Shown: piece after piece, positions 7,705-20,354 of the stretch
Layout: every line of letters begins with the position of its first letter
Position numbering within the stretch: the first letter of the stretch is position 1
NCBI RefSeq assembly: GCF_013822795.1
Contig: NZ_PNLB01000025.1
Coordinates: 1-62,439, forward strand
Direction: 5' to 3'
Length of the DNA: 62,439 nt
DNA from: Phenylobacterium sp.
Lineage (GTDB): Bacteria; Pseudomonadota; Alphaproteobacteria; Caulobacterales; Caulobacteraceae
Position numbers and translations under genes: made by a program
The notes under the pieces: model-generated
The model's input: the letters and a program-made list of their open reading frames with translations, nothing else
The model's database searches: none
Told to the model about the DNA's origin: nothing

Positions 7705-10247
7705 GCCAGGTCGCCGGCCGCCGCGTCGAAGAGCAGGTAGGTGCGGCCAGCCTCCGAGCTCAACAGCGTCTCGACGACGAAGCCTTCGGCGTCGCGCTCG
7801 GCGGCGTCCTCCAGCAGCTCATTGTAGCGAGCCAGATAGGTCATGACCTGGCGCTTCAGCGGCTCGTCGGTGAACAGCTTGCGGGTCAGCCGACGCGTGG
7901 CGGCCGGAGCCAGCTTGCGCACCACCGCCCGCGCGCCGTCCACGTCGCGGACCTGCAGCGCCACGGCCAGCTCATGGATGCGGCTGCGCGGCAGCAGCGC
8001 GGTCGGATCGATGCCCATCGCGCCGATCTCGCCGGCCAGGATATCCTCCAGCGGTCGCGAAGCGGCCTCAGCTTCGGCCTCGGCGGCGCCCTCGTCGTGT
8101 TCTTCCAGCGAGGATAGCAGGTCCTTCCAGGTCCAGCCGTCGGCGGCGGCAGGCTCCTCGTGACGCCCGCCGGCCTGTTCGAAGACGTGCGAGAACTCGG
8201 CGTCGGTCGCGGTCGGAGTCAGACGCAGACGCGGCCGGCCGCGGTCGCCGACCTCCTCCGCCGACAGCGGCTCGTTGAGTTCGAGTTCACCGGTCTCGTC
8301 GGCTGGCTCAGGCTCGGGTTCAACCGCCCGTTCCGGCTCTATGACCGGCGCGGGCGACTTGGCGGCCAGGCTGGCGCGCAGGGACACGCGCTCGGGCCGC
8401 TCGCGCACCGGCGCAGGCGCCACCGCGCCGGCCGAGGTTGCAACCGAGCCCATCAGCCGTACGGCTTCGCTCAGCATGTCGTAGTTGCGCCGCACGCGGT
8501 CTTGGAAGGCCTCGTCGATCGCCTGGGTCTCGTCGGCGGTGCGCCGCGCGTGATCCATCAGTTCGTCGATGCTCTCGGCCACCGCCATCCGCACCTCTTC
8601 GGCCCGGTCGCGAGCCGCGGCGGGCAGCTTGGTCGCCCGCTCCTCGATGTCGCCCAGCATGGCGGTCAGTTCGTCCAGCGTGGCGCGGGCCGCGCGCGCG
8701 CCTTCGTCCAGCTTGCGGACGGTGGCGGCGCCGGCTTGCTCGACCATTTGCGAGGATTGCTCGATCAGGGCGCGCGCCTCGTCGAGCCGGGCCTCGAACA
8801 CCTTGTTGGCCTGCTGGCCGGCGGTGAAGGCCGCTTCCGACAGCTGGTCGACCTGGTCGCGGGCGGTTTCGGCGTGGCGCGCGGCGACCTGGCGCGTGTC
8901 CTCGGCCGCCTGGGTCATCGCGGTGATCGCCGCGCGGGTCTGTTCCTCCAGGCGCGCGCGCTCGGTCGCCGCGGCCTGGGCCACGGCTTCCACCGAATGC
9001 AGCGTCGACTGCCCGAACTCGTCGCGTTCGGCCTTGGCGGTTTCCGCGAGTTCACGAAACTGCGCGGTCGCCTGGGCCATCAGCTGACGCAGAGCCTCCC
9101 CGCCCTTCACGGCGCGGTCGCCCATCTCGGCCGCCGACAGCCGCGCCTGGCCGATGAACTCCGCTAGCTGCGCGGTGTGGGTCTCGGCCTGGGCCGCGAA
9201 GCCCTCGTGGTCGGCGCGCAGCGCGTGGGCGGCCGTGACCAGGCCGGCGCGCTGCTCGGTCAGTCCCTTTTCGACCGCGCCGATTTGCTCAGTGACCCCA
9301 AGACCGGCGGTCTCCAGGCGGGCGATGTGACGGGTCAGGTCTTCGGCCGCGGCGCGCGCGGCGTCGCTGGTCTCGCCAGCGGCGGCGGCCAGGTCGGCGG
9401 CGCGCGCGGCCAGCGAGGCCTCCGCCTCACGAAGTTGCGCCTCTGCCAGATCAGAGGCCTCGCCGACCATCTTGGCCTGGCGGGTGATGGCGTCGGCGAC
9501 GGCGGTCGCTTGGGAGTCCAGCGTCTGGGCCAGCCCGCCCAGTTCGCTGCGTTCACGGCCGAGGGTTTGCGAAAGCCCCTGGGCGGTGCGCGCGGCGTTA
9601 GCGGCGGCGGCGGCCAGTTCCTCGCTCTCGCCGGCCAGCGCCTGACGCAGGACGATGATGGTGTCGCGCGCCTCCTGCGCGGCGGCGCCGGCGCGGGCGA
9701 TCTCCTCGCGCATGGCGTGGACCAGATCGACGGTCTGGGCGCCGGCGGCCATGGCCGGGGTCACCATCTCGTCGGCCAGCGCCTTGGTGCGCCGCGCCTC
9801 GGCGCCCAGCAACTGCCCCTGGCGAACCATGTAGGCCAGCGCCCAGACCAGGGCGGCCGGGCCGATGGCCAACGCCGCGAACACCGCCACGGCGAACGGC
9901 TCGAAATCAAACGGGGCGACGGACCGGCGATAGCCCCAGGCGAAGGCGATAGGCGCGCAGGCCCACAGCACCGACACCACAAGGGCGGCCATGTAGATCG
10001 TCCAACCCGACGACGGCGCGACGGATGTGGTTCGGGTCACCGGAATGCGGGGGGTCAGGCCCGAGGCCGTGCCCGCGGGCGTGGCGCTCTTGGCCTCCAC
10101 GGCCAGGTCCCCGGACGGCGGTGGTGCGAAAGCGAAGGCCTGATCGGCCTGCGCGGCCTCGGCCGCATCGACGAACGCAGGCGTCGGCGCGCCTTCTTCG
10201 TCAAGCGATTGCAGGTCGACCGGTTGTTGCCGCTTCTTGATCTTCAT
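7701..10247 (-). CDS. tipN: TipN-like polarity protein: two TM segments plus long coiled coil
   Basis: An 848-residue protein beginning MKIKKRQQPVDLQSLDEEG. Two membrane segments follow at about residues 65-125 (WTIYMAALVVSVLWACAPIA and FAVAVFAALAIGPAALVWAL). Then comes a very long Ala/Glu/Gln-rich coiled coil to about residue 620, an acidic linker and a globular C-terminal region with RSRIHELAVALQVRDVDGAR. Length and architecture match the Caulobacter new-pole landmark TipN (about 880 residues), which directs polarity and ParA-driven segregation. I assign it by architecture, not by recalled sequence identity. An upstream in-frame start at 10295 is possible, but the lysine-rich start at 10247 looks natural. 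It is coupled to the epimerase gene by a 4-bp overlap. Confidence 0.6.
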   Translation of the reverse strand: MKIKKRQQPVDLQSLDEEGAPTPAFVDAAEAAQADQAFAFAPPPSGDLAVEAKSATPAGTASGLTPRIPVTRTTSVAPSSGWTIYMAALVVSVLWACAPIAFAWGYRRSVAPFDFEPFAVAVFAALAIGPAALVWALAYMVRQGQLLGAEARRTKALADEMVTPAMAAGAQTVDLVHAMREEIARAGAAAQEARDTIIVLRQALAGESEELAAAAANAARTAQGLSQTLGRERSELGGLAQTLDSQATAVADAITRQAKMVGEASDLAEAQLREAEASLAARAADLAAAAGETSDAARAAAEDLTRHIARLETAGLGVTEQIGAVEKGLTEQRAGLVTAAHALRADHEGFAAQAETHTAQLAEFIGQARLSAAEMGDRAVKGGEALRQLMAQATAQFRELAETAKAERDEFGQSTLHSVEAVAQAAATERARLEEQTRAAITAMTQAAEDTRQVAARHAETARDQVDQLSEAAFTAGQQANKVFEARLDEARALIEQSSQMVEQAGAATVRKLDEGARAARATLDELTAMLGDIEERATKLPAAARDRAEEVRMAVAESIDELMDHARRTADETQAIDEAFQDRVRRNYDMLSEAVRLMGSVATSAGAVAPAPVRERPERVSLRASLAAKSPAPVIEPERAVEPEPEPADETGELELNEPLSAEEVGDRGRPRLRLTPTATDAEFSHVFEQAGGRHEEPAAADGWTWKDLLSSLEEHDEGAAEAEAEAASRPLEDILAGEIGAMGIDPTALLPRSRIHELAVALQVRDVDGARAVVRKLAPAATRRLTRKLFTDEPLKRQVMTYLARYNELLEDAAERDAEGFVVETLLSSEAGRTYLLFDAAAGDLA

Positions 10248-10385
10248 GGCCCGTTGTAAGCGGCCTTCCACCCCTGCCGGCGGGCGCGCAAACACACGCG
10301 CGCCACATCATTACGCCCAGGATCGAAGGATTACCGGCGAACGCCCGCGAGGCAAAGCACTGATCGGCGGCGCGGGGCGCCGCCC

Positions 10386-10637
10386 TTACGTCCGCAGCAG
10401 CTTGGCGCGGGTCTCCGGACAGATTTCACGAACCTGGGTCGGCCCCTTGCCGGTCTTGGCGATCACACGCGGGGCTGGGTCCGAAACGGCTTTTCGGCTG
10501 GTCGTGCGCGCAACCGTCCGCTCCGCCGGAACAGGTTTCTCAACCTGCTGGGCGTCCAGCGTCACGCCGAAATGCGAATATGCAGCAGCGGATGACGACA
10601 CCACCACTGCAGCCACAATCTCGGTAAAGGTCTGCAT
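10386..10637 (-). CDS. Small hypothetical exported protein
   Basis: An 83-residue protein with a short hydrophobic N-terminus (FTEIVAAVVVSSSAAAYSHF) that could be a signal peptide or anchor. A basic mature part follows, ending in REICPETRAKLLRT with one cysteine. Similar short proteins with a C-terminal ICPxTR-like motif look like conserved proteobacterial hypotheticals, but I do not recognise a family. An AGAGTT sequence upstream of the ATG at 10637 may serve as a weak ribosome-binding site. Function unknown. Confidence 0.55.
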   Translation of the reverse strand: MQTFTEIVAAVVVSSSAAAYSHFGVTLDAQQVEKPVPAERTVARTTSRKAVSDPAPRVIAKTGKGPTQVREICPETRAKLLRT

Positions 10638-10744
10638 CGGAACTCTCCCGTCCGTCCGACACGATTCCAGCGAGCGACGTTATACGATGGTCGCTGTCAT
10701 CGGGCGATGTGTCGCAACATGAAATTTCAGTCATGAAGCGTCGA

Positions 10745-11272
10745 TCACTTGTCGACGAAAGCCGCTCCCTCGTGGCTGAGCAGCCAGTGCTTGCGATCAA
10801 GCCCGCCGCCGTAGCCGGTCAAGGTCCCGTCGGCGCCGATCACCCGATGGCAAGGCACGACGATCGAAACGGGGTTCGAGCCGTTCGCCAGGCCGACCGC
10901 GCGGATCGCCTTCGGCCGCCCGATCCGCTCGGCCAACCCCTTGTAGGTCAGGGTCTCGCCAGCTGGGATCGTGCACAGGGCGCTCCAGACCGAGCGCTGG
11001 AACTCCGTCCCGCCGGTGCGCCAGGTGATGAAGTCCAGCGCTGACAGTTCACCGGCGAAGTAGGCATCGAGCGCCGCGCGCGTCGCCGCTGGGGCCGAGC
11101 CCGCGACCAGGTCGGTCGGCGGATTCTGGCGCCGCAGCAGGGTGGTCAGCCGCGTCTCGTGCGTGGTCCAGTCGAAGGCGCGCAGACAGCCGTCGGCGTC
11201 GGTGACCAACAGCCCCTCGCCGAGCGGCGTCGACATGCGGTCAAGGGTCAGGGCTTCAGGCGGCCTTGGCAT
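10745..11272 (-). CDS. ogt: Methylated-DNA--[protein]-cysteine S-methyltransferase
   Basis: Suicidal DNA repair protein of 175 residues that moves the methyl group from O6-methylguanine (and O4-methylthymine) to its own cysteine. The active-site motif PCHRVIG is present (IVVPCHRVIGADGTLTGYGG), preceded by the helix-turn-helix block GLAERIGRPKAIRAVGLAN. The start chosen is the ATG at 11272. This overlaps the end of the upstream ada-alkA gene by 17 bp, implying cotranscription; a second ATG at 11236 is possible. A longer upstream reading frame is a shadow. Confidence 0.93.
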   Translation of the reverse strand: MPRPPEALTLDRMSTPLGEGLLVTDADGCLRAFDWTTHETRLTTLLRRQNPPTDLVAGSAPAATRAALDAYFAGELSALDFITWRTGGTEFQRSVWSALCTIPAGETLTYKGLAERIGRPKAIRAVGLANGSNPVSIVVPCHRVIGADGTLTGYGGGLDRKHWLLSHEGAAFVDK

Positions 11273-12752
11273 GCTTGCTCTCCGAGGGGTTCTTCGGGTC
11301 GGCCGCCCAGAGGTGCGAGGCCGCGTAGGCACGCCATGGCCGCCAACGCTCCGCACGCGCCAACAGCTCGGCCGCGGTCGGCCGCACGCCATCTGGGTCC
11401 TCCAGAGCCCGCATCAGGCCGATGTCGGCGCTGGGAAAGGCGTCAGGCTCGCGCAGCGCCCGCATGGCGATGTACTGCGCCGTCCACTCCCCGATCCCAG
11501 GCAGGGCCCGCAGCGCGGCGACAGCTTCGTCCAGGCCGCGGCGCATCCCAAACAGTTCCGGATCGGCCGCGGCGGCGGCCGCCAACCCGACCAGGGCTCG
11601 GCCGCGGGCCCTGGGCATGGCGAGGGTTTCGACATCGACCAGCGCCAGCGCCGCCGGCTCCGGGAAGAAGTGGGTCAGACCCAGCGCATTGGCCGCCTCG
11701 TCCTCCAGCGGCGCGCCATGCTCGGCGGTGATCTTGCCTGCCAGCACCCGGGCGGCCTGCACGGTGATCTGCTGGCCGAGCACAGCGCGGACGGCCAGTT
11801 CGAACCCGTCCCAGGCGCCAGGCGCACGCAAACCCGGCCGCGCAGCCACCAAGGGCGCGAGGTCCGGGTCCTCCGAAAGGTGAGCCTCGATGACGGCGGG
11901 ATCAGCCGCGAGGTCGAACACCCGCCGGATGCGGGCGATCACCGCTGGCCAGACCTCGACCTTGGGAAAACGCAGCGTGACCTTCAGGTAGTCTCCGTCG
12001 CCGGGCTCGATCATCACCACGCCGCGCGCCTGGCCGACGCTCAAGGTCCGCGCATAGCGGCCGTCGCGGACGACCTCGACGCCGGGAATGGCCCGCGCCG
12101 TCAGGAAGGCCTGCATCGCCTCCCAGTCGTAGGGCGCGCGATAGGGCAGTCGGATCGTAGCTGCACCGCCCTCGCCGGCCGCGACCTCGGCGCCGCCCAG
12201 ACGGCGGAGCTTGGCCGGCGGACGATCGAACAGCTGCTGGAACGTCTCGTTGAAACGCCGCACGCTGCCGAAGCCGGCGGCCAAGGCCACCTCGGCCATC
12301 GGCATCCGCGTCTCGTGCAGCAGCTGCTTGGCCAGCAGCACGCGCCGGGTCTGAGCGACCGCGACGGGCGAGGCGCCGACATGCTGATGGAACAACCGCC
12401 GCAGTTGCCGCTCGCCGACCCCGAGCCGCTCGGCCAGGCTGTCGACGTCGCCGTTGTCCAGCGCCCCGGATTCGATCAGGCCAAGCGCGCGGGAGACGGT
12501 GTTGGAGGTCCCGCGCCAGGAGCCGAGGTCCGGCGAAGTCTCCGGCCTGCATCGCAGGCAGGGCCGGAACCCGGCCTCCTGCGCCGCCGCCGCCGAGCGA
12601 TAGAACCGCATGTTCTCGCGCTTCGGCGTCCGCGCAGGGCAGATCGGCCGGCAGTAGATCCCGGTGCTGGTCACGCCGCTGAAGATGCGTCCGTCGAAGC
12701 GGGCGTCGCGCATCTGAAAGGCGCGGTAACAGGCGTCGTCATCCATATCCAT
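11256..12752 (-). CDS. ada: Ada-AlkA fusion: methyl-phosphotriester sensor/AraC regulator with 3-methyladenine glycosylase
   Basis: A 498-residue fusion. The N-terminal Ada zinc domain has cysteines at 34, 38, 65 and 68 (YCRPICPA and PCLRCRPE); methylation of one of these switches on transcription in E. coli Ada. An AraC-type DNA-binding domain follows at about 85-185 (LAERLGVGERQLRRLFHQHV). An AlkA glycosylase domain comes last, with the helix-hairpin-helix LPGIGEWTAQYIAMRAL and catalytic aspartate in DAFPSADIGL. The second Ada methyltransferase domain is absent; the separate downstream ogt supplies it, so both genes together form the adaptive alkylation response. Confidence 0.95.
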   Translation of the reverse strand: MDMDDDACYRAFQMRDARFDGRIFSGVTSTGIYCRPICPARTPKRENMRFYRSAAAAQEAGFRPCLRCRPETSPDLGSWRGTSNTVSRALGLIESGALDNGDVDSLAERLGVGERQLRRLFHQHVGASPVAVAQTRRVLLAKQLLHETRMPMAEVALAAGFGSVRRFNETFQQLFDRPPAKLRRLGGAEVAAGEGGAATIRLPYRAPYDWEAMQAFLTARAIPGVEVVRDGRYARTLSVGQARGVVMIEPGDGDYLKVTLRFPKVEVWPAVIARIRRVFDLAADPAVIEAHLSEDPDLAPLVAARPGLRAPGAWDGFELAVRAVLGQQITVQAARVLAGKITAEHGAPLEDEAANALGLTHFFPEPAALALVDVETLAMPRARGRALVGLAAAAAADPELFGMRRGLDEAVAALRALPGIGEWTAQYIAMRALREPDAFPSADIGLMRALEDPDGVRPTAAELLARAERWRPWRAYAASHLWAADPKNPSESKHAKAA

Positions 12753-13003
12753 GTGGCGATGATCGGCCTATGAGCGGCGCATGTCTCGCGGTTTTCGGAC
12801 ATGACCGGTCTAGGTTTGGCGGTATTCGGCCGGCGCCAATTTCCTCGTCGGCCTGTCAGTAAATCTCTATCGTCATCGGTCCTCGGGTCCCGTAAGCCGT
12901 CGCTCAGGGCCAATCCGCGCGGCGTCTAAGCAGCGACGGGCGGACTTTTTGGTTGTTAGAATTCAGGGTGAGGCCCGAGGTTCACGTGCAAGGTACAGCC
13001 CTG

Positions 13004-13933
13004 ATGCAGGCCAAAGCGCCGGCGATCGCTCCCGAAACTCTGACCCATCTTCAGCGCCTGGAAGCCGAGAGCATCCACATCATGCGCGAGGTGGCGGCCG
13101 AGGCCGAACGCCCGGTGATGCTCTATTCGATCGGCAAGGACTCCGCCGTGATGCTGCATCTGGCGGCCAAGGCGTTCTACCCTTCCAAGCCGCCCTTCCC
13201 GCTGCTGCACGTCGACACGACCTGGAAGTTCCGGGCGATGTACGAGATGCGCGAGCGCATGGCCAAGGAGCTCGGCTTCGAACTCCTGGTCCACAAGAAC
13301 CCTGAAGCCGTCGAGCGGAACATCAATCCCTTCGACCACGGCTCGGCGCTGCACACCGACATCTGGAAGACCGAGGGCCTGAAGCAGGCGCTCGACAAGT
13401 ACGGCTTCGACGCGGCCTTCGGCGGCGCGCGCCGCGACGAAGAGAAGAGCCGCGCCAAGGAGCGCATCTTCTCGTTCCGCTCGGCCCAGCACCGCTGGGA
13501 CCCGAAGAACCAGCGCCCTGAACTCTGGCGGCTGTACAACACCCGCAAGAACCCCGGCGAGAGCATCCGGGTGTTCCCGATCTCCAACTGGACCGAGTTG
13601 GACATCTGGCAATACATCCACCTTGAGAACATCCCGATCGTGCCGCTGTACTTCTCGCAAGTGCGGCCGGTGGTGGAGCGCGACGGCGCGCTGATCATGG
13701 TCGACGACGACCGGATGCCGCTGCGACCGGGCGAGGTTCCGATGCAGAAGTCGGTGCGGTTCCGCACCCTCGGCTGCTACCCGTTGACCGGCGCGGTCGA
13801 GAGCACCGCCGCCACGCTGCCTGAAATCATTCAGGAAATGCTGCTGACCACGACCTCGGAGCGCCAGGGCCGGATGATCGACCACGACCAGGCCGCCTCG
13901 ATGGAGAAGAAGAAGCAAGAGGGCTACTTCTGA
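13004..13933 (+). CDS. cysD: Sulfate adenylyltransferase subunit 2
   Basis: ATP pyrophosphatase-type subunit of ATP sulfurylase, which makes adenosine 5'-phosphosulfate from sulfate and ATP. The PP-loop is [15 protein letters not shown], and the conserved [20 protein letters not shown] and [17 protein letters not shown] blocks are intact. The C-terminal [10 protein letters not shown] is typical. I choose the ATG at 13004 (309 residues); an in-frame TTG at 12953 would add 17 unconserved residues. The stop and the next start overlap as TGATG, coupling it to cysNC. The gene is divergent from ada, with about 250 bp between them. Confidence 0.96.
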   Translation: MQAKAPAIAPETLTHLQRLEAESIHIMREVAAEAERPVMLYSIGKDSAVMLHLAAKAFYPSKPPFPLLHVDTTWKFRAMYEMRERMAKELGFELLVHKNPEAVERNINPFDHGSALHTDIWKTEGLKQALDKYGFDAAFGGARRDEEKSRAKERIFSFRSAQHRWDPKNQRPELWRLYNTRKNPGESIRVFPISNWTELDIWQYIHLENIPIVPLYFSQVRPVVERDGALIMVDDDRMPLRPGEVPMQKSVRFRTLGCYPLTGAVESTAATLPEIIQEMLLTTTSERQGRMIDHDQAASMEKKKQEGYF

Positions 13934-15837
13934 TGGCCCACCAGTCCGCACTCATCGCCGAGGACATCGAGACGTACCTGTCCGCGCACGAGCGCAAGAG
14001 CCTGCTGCGGTTCCTGACCTGCGGCTCGGTGGATGACGGCAAGTCGACCCTGATCGGCCGCCTGCTCTATGACTCGAAGATGATCTTCGAGGACCAGCTG
14101 GCCGCGCTCGAAGCAGACTCCAAGAAGGTCGGCACCCAGGGCGGCGACATCGACTTCGCCCTGCTGGTCGACGGCCTTGCAGCCGAGCGCGAGCAAGGCA
14201 TCACCATTGACGTGGCCTACCGCTTCTTCTCGACCGACAAGCGCAAATTCATCGTCGCCGACACTCCCGGCCACGAGCAGTACACGCGCAACATGGTCAC
14301 CGGCGCCTCGACCGCCGACGCCGCGGTCATCCTGATCGACGCGCGCAAGGGCGTGCTGACCCAGACCCGCCGGCACTCGTACCTGGTCTCGCTGCTGGGC
14401 ATCCGGCACGTGGTCCTGGCCGTCAACAAGATGGATTTGGTGGGCTGGGATCGGCAGGTTTACGACGCGATCCTGCAGGAATATGCCGACTTCGCCGCCC
14501 AGATCGGCATCAAGGACTACACCGCAATCCCCATGTCCGCCTTGAAGGGCGACAACATCACCAGCCGCAGCGAGGCTGCGCCCTGGTACGAGGGACCGGC
14601 CCTGATGCAGCTGCTGGAGACCCTGCCGGTCGAGGACGATCTGCGCGAGCAGCCGTTCCGCATGCCGGTGCAGTGGGTCAACCGCCCGAACCTGGATTTC
14701 CGTGGTTTTTCAGGGCTGATCTCGACCGGGACCGTGCGTCCGGGCGACAAGATCAAGGCCCTGCCGTCGGGCCGCGAAAGCACTATCGACCGTATCGTCA
14801 CGTTCCGCGGCGACCTTGACGAAGCGGTGGCCGGGCAGTCGGTCACCCTGACCCTCAAGGATGAGATCGACATCTCGCGCGGGGACGTCATCTCCGAGGC
14901 CGGATCGCCGCCGCCGACAGCCGACCAGTTCGAGGCGACCATCGTCTGGATGGACGACGAGGCGATGCTGCCGGGCCGGCCCTACCTGCTCAAGGTCGGG
15001 ACCCGCGTGGTGTCGGCCCAGGTCACCGAGCCGAAGTACAAGGTCAATGTGAACACCCTCGAGCACCTGGCCGCCAAGCGGCTGGAGCTCAACGAGATCG
15101 GGGTCTGCAACCTCTCGCTCGACGCGCCGATCGCGTTCGACGCCTATGCCGAGAACCACGACCTCGGCGGCTTCATCCTGATCGACCGGATCAGCAACCG
15201 GACCGTCGGGGCCGGCATGCTGCACTTCGCCCTGCGCCGCAGCCAGAACATCCACTGGCAGGCGCTGGACGTCGACAAGGCCTCGCGCGCCGCCCTCAAG
15301 GGCCAGCGCGGCCGGGTGGTCTGGCTGACCGGGCTCTCGGGCTCGGGCAAGTCGACCATCGCCAACCTGGTCGAAAAGCGGCTGCACGCCGACGGGCGCC
15401 ACACCTATCTGCTCGACGGCGACAACGTGCGCCACGGCCTCAACAAGGACCTCGGCTTCACCGACGAGGACCGGGTCGAGAACATCCGCCGGGTGGCCGA
15501 GGTCGCCAAGCTGATGGTCGACGCCGGCCTGATCGTGCTGGTCTCGTTCATCTCGCCGTTCCGGGCCGAGCGCCGGCTGGCGCGCGACCTGCAGGCCGAG
15601 GGCGATTTCGTCGAGGTCTATGTGAACACCCCGCTGGCGGTGGCCGAGGGGCGCGACGTCAAGGGCCTCTACAAGAAGGCCCGCGCCGGGGAGCTCAAAA
15701 ACTTCACCGGCATCGACAGCCCCTACGAGGCGCCCGAGAACGCCGAGATCGTCATCGACACCACCGCGATGTCGGCGGCCGACGCGGCTGAGAAGATCGT
15801 CGCCTGGCTGGAAGGCGAGCTCGACTACTCGATCTGA
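13933..15837 (+). CDS. cysNC: Bifunctional sulfate adenylyltransferase subunit 1 / adenylylsulfate kinase
   Basis: A 634-residue fusion. The N-terminal EF-Tu-like GTPase (CysN) has the P-loop [16 protein letters not shown], switch motif [12 protein letters not shown] and NKMD at [11 protein letters not shown] hydrolysis drives APS formation by CysD. The C-terminal APS kinase (CysC) begins near residue 455, with its own P-loop [14 protein letters not shown] at about 467 and the [10 protein letters not shown] block, giving PAPS. The fusion is common in Alphaproteobacteria. It starts inside the cysD stop codon. Transcription is presumably sulfur-controlled, but I see no clear site. Confidence 0.97.
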   Translation: MAHQSALIAEDIETYLSAHERKSLLRFLTCGSVDDGKSTLIGRLLYDSKMIFEDQLAALEADSKKVGTQGGDIDFALLVDGLAAEREQGITIDVAYRFFSTDKRKFIVADTPGHEQYTRNMVTGASTADAAVILIDARKGVLTQTRRHSYLVSLLGIRHVVLAVNKMDLVGWDRQVYDAILQEYADFAAQIGIKDYTAIPMSALKGDNITSRSEAAPWYEGPALMQLLETLPVEDDLREQPFRMPVQWVNRPNLDFRGFSGLISTGTVRPGDKIKALPSGRESTIDRIVTFRGDLDEAVAGQSVTLTLKDEIDISRGDVISEAGSPPPTADQFEATIVWMDDEAMLPGRPYLLKVGTRVVSAQVTEPKYKVNVNTLEHLAAKRLELNEIGVCNLSLDAPIAFDAYAENHDLGGFILIDRISNRTVGAGMLHFALRRSQNIHWQALDVDKASRAALKGQRGRVVWLTGLSGSGKSTIANLVEKRLHADGRHTYLLDGDNVRHGLNKDLGFTDEDRVENIRRVAEVAKLMVDAGLIVLVSFISPFRAERRLARDLQAEGDFVEVYVNTPLAVAEGRDVKGLYKKARAGELKNFTGIDSPYEAPENAEIVIDTTAMSAADAAEKIVAWLEGELDYSI

Positions 15838-15897
15838 CGGTCTCTGGCCCGCACCGCGCCGCGCGTTATGGTGGCGGTGCGAGTCAGGAGGATCGGC

Positions 15898-18812
<2,915 letters not shown>

Positions 18813-18970
18813 TTAAAGAATGCTGCGGTCTAGGGCCTCGATCAGGTCCGCACAATCAGGAGTATGGCCGCCGCCACTCCTAGTGAGTAACGCCTTCGCG
18901 AGCTTACCCAAGGGGAACGGACGGCGCCGCCCGGGGTTCAAGCACCTCCATCCACGGAAGGAGAGCTGTC

Positions 18971-19393
18971 TTGAAAGTCAGCGAAGTCATGACCGCCCAG
19001 GTCGTCACCGCCAAACCGAAGACTTCGATCAAAGAGATCGCGCGCATGATGTCGGAGATCGACAGCGGTGTGATCCCCGTCGCCGAAGACGGCAAGGTGC
19101 TGGGCGTGGTGACCGACCGCGACATCGTCGTGCGCGTGGTCGCAGGCGGCGGCGCGCTGGACGCGCCGGTGTCCGACATCATGACCGACGACGTGCAGTC
19201 CTGCCACGCCGACGACAACCTGGCAGACGCGACCGCCAAGATGGGCGCGCACCAGGTCCGCCGACTGCTGGTCTATGGCGACGGACGGCTGGCCGGGATC
19301 CTGTCGCTGGGCGACGTGGCCCTGGACTACGGGGCCAAGGCGGTCGGCCGGACCCTCGAGGAGATTTCGGCCGAACCGGCCAACCAGCAGTAG
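18971..19393 (+). CDS. CBS-domain pair protein
   Basis: A 140-residue protein made of two CBS motifs. These start at KVSEVMTAQVVTAKPKTSIK with VLGVVTDRDIVVRVV, and at VSDIMTDDVQSCHADDNLAD with LAGILSLGDVAL. Such pairs bind adenine nucleotides (AMP, ATP, NAD or related) and act as energy sensors, often alone in Alphaproteobacteria. The start is a TTG at 18971, preceded by GAAGGAGAG at about 18956-18964; no ATG is near enough to replace it. The partner is unknown. Confidence 0.88.
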   Translation: MKVSEVMTAQVVTAKPKTSIKEIARMMSEIDSGVIPVAEDGKVLGVVTDRDIVVRVVAGGGALDAPVSDIMTDDVQSCHADDNLADATAKMGAHQVRRLLVYGDGRLAGILSLGDVALDYGAKAVGRTLEEISAEPANQQ

Positions 19394-19430
19394 GCCGCAG
19401 GAGAGGTCGGGTACGCGCCCCCTCACCCTC

Positions 19431-19455
19431 CCCTCTCCCCTTGAAGGGGAGAGGG
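19431..19455. repeat. GC-rich inverted repeat (10-bp arms, TTGAA loop)
   Basis: Perfect arms CCCTCTCCCC (19431-19440) and GGGGAGAGGG (19446-19455) flank TTGAA. There is no T-run, so it is not a standard terminator. It looks like a dispersed intergenic palindrome of a kind common in high-GC Proteobacteria. Confidence 0.6.
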
Positions 19456-19483
19456 ACGTTGGGCTTGCGTCCAGCGGCCGCTC

Positions 19484-19580
19484 GCCGCTGAAGCCCTCGG
19501 GCACGGCGACCTCGACGATGGGGTCGTCCCACTCGGTGCGCAGGAGGCGTGATGTGGTCAGCGCAGCAGGGCGCTGCGAC
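19484..19580 (-). pseudogene. Remnant copying the 3' end of the CMD-family gene
   Basis: Bases 19484-19543 match 20385-20453, the 3' end of the intact gene at 20355-20990. They are identical at 56 of 60 aligned positions, with one 9-base gap. On the minus strand the remnant reads RTEWDDPIVEVAVPEGFSGE, against RTEWDDRDDPIVEVAAPEDF in the intact gene. Similarity fades on both sides: about 12 weakly matching codons lie upstream and the true stop is lost. With the intact copy it brackets the marR-type gene, pointing to an old duplication or rearrangement. Confidence 0.7.
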
Positions 19581-19692
19581 GCATCAGGTCGGCGCCTGAG
19601 GGTGGAATTTCGTCAATCGGCTTATCATTCTTATTTTCGCGCTCAACTCAGCCGTGTGGGCCTGGCGCGATCGGAGTGGTAGGAGGGCGAAG

Positions 19693-20238
19693 ATGCCCGA
19701 ACGTCCGACGAGCGATCCCGAACAAGCGCTGGCCGCGCGCGGCCTGTTGATGATCAATCTGGTCTCGGCGATGCACTGGTTCGACGAGGCGCTGGAGGCG
19801 GGACTGACCGCCCGCGGCTGGTCCTCGATCACACGCGTTCAGACGCTGGTGCTGGCCAGTCTCGCCACCGGCGTGAACCGCGCGACCAAACTGGCCCGCA
19901 ATCTCGGCGTCACGCGCCAGGCCATGAGCCAGACCTTGGCGGAGATGGAACAACGCGGCCTGGTGACGGTCTCGCCCGACCCTGATGACAAGCGCGCCCG
20001 CCTGGTCGACTTCAGCCCGCAGTCGGCCGACATCCGCGACGACGCCATCATGATCCTGAAGGTGGTGGAAGCGACCCTGGCCAGCCGCATCGGTCAGCGC
20101 CGCCTGGACGACCTGAAGGAGGCCATGGCGGCCGATTGGGGAGCCTCGCCGATTGAGATCATTGCGGTGGCGGCAGGCGCGCCGCTTCCGCCCAGCAAAC
20201 CCCGTGGCAGGCCGCGCAAGGTCGACGCCGCCAGCTGA
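19693..20238 (+). CDS. MarR family transcriptional regulator
   Basis: A 181-residue winged-helix protein. The helix-turn-helix is visible as KLARNLGVTRQAMSQTLAEM followed by the wing QRGLVTVSPDPDDKRARLVD. The start at 19693 is fixed by AGGAGGG about 6 bp upstream; an earlier ATG at 19654 lacks a site. The tail PPSKPRGRPRKVDAAS resembles a basic AT-hook-like segment, which is unusual in this family. It is convergent with the CMD-VOC-MDR genes and may regulate them, but this is inference. Confidence 0.88.
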   Translation: MPERPTSDPEQALAARGLLMINLVSAMHWFDEALEAGLTARGWSSITRVQTLVLASLATGVNRATKLARNLGVTRQAMSQTLAEMEQRGLVTVSPDPDDKRARLVDFSPQSADIRDDAIMILKVVEATLASRIGQRRLDDLKEAMAADWGASPIEIIAVAAGAPLPPSKPRGRPRKVDAAS

Positions 20239-20354
20239 GATCAACCGCGGCCTGGGCGAGAAGCCGTTCCAGAACCACGCGGTCGAACGGCAAACACCGC
20301 GCTTTTCGTCAATATAGTTTACAATAGAAACGACTCGGCTCCGCGGCCCCTCGG

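Noticed and set aside
5605..7740. 711-residue plus-strand frame
   Set aside because: Arg/Pro/His-rich shadow over the ABM, VOC, DUF4112 and epimerase genes, which all have clear family motifs in other frames.
18938..19504. Minus-strand frame through the CBS gene and the CMD remnant
   Set aside because: The last part reads the remnant by chance; the rest is a shadow of the CBS gene.
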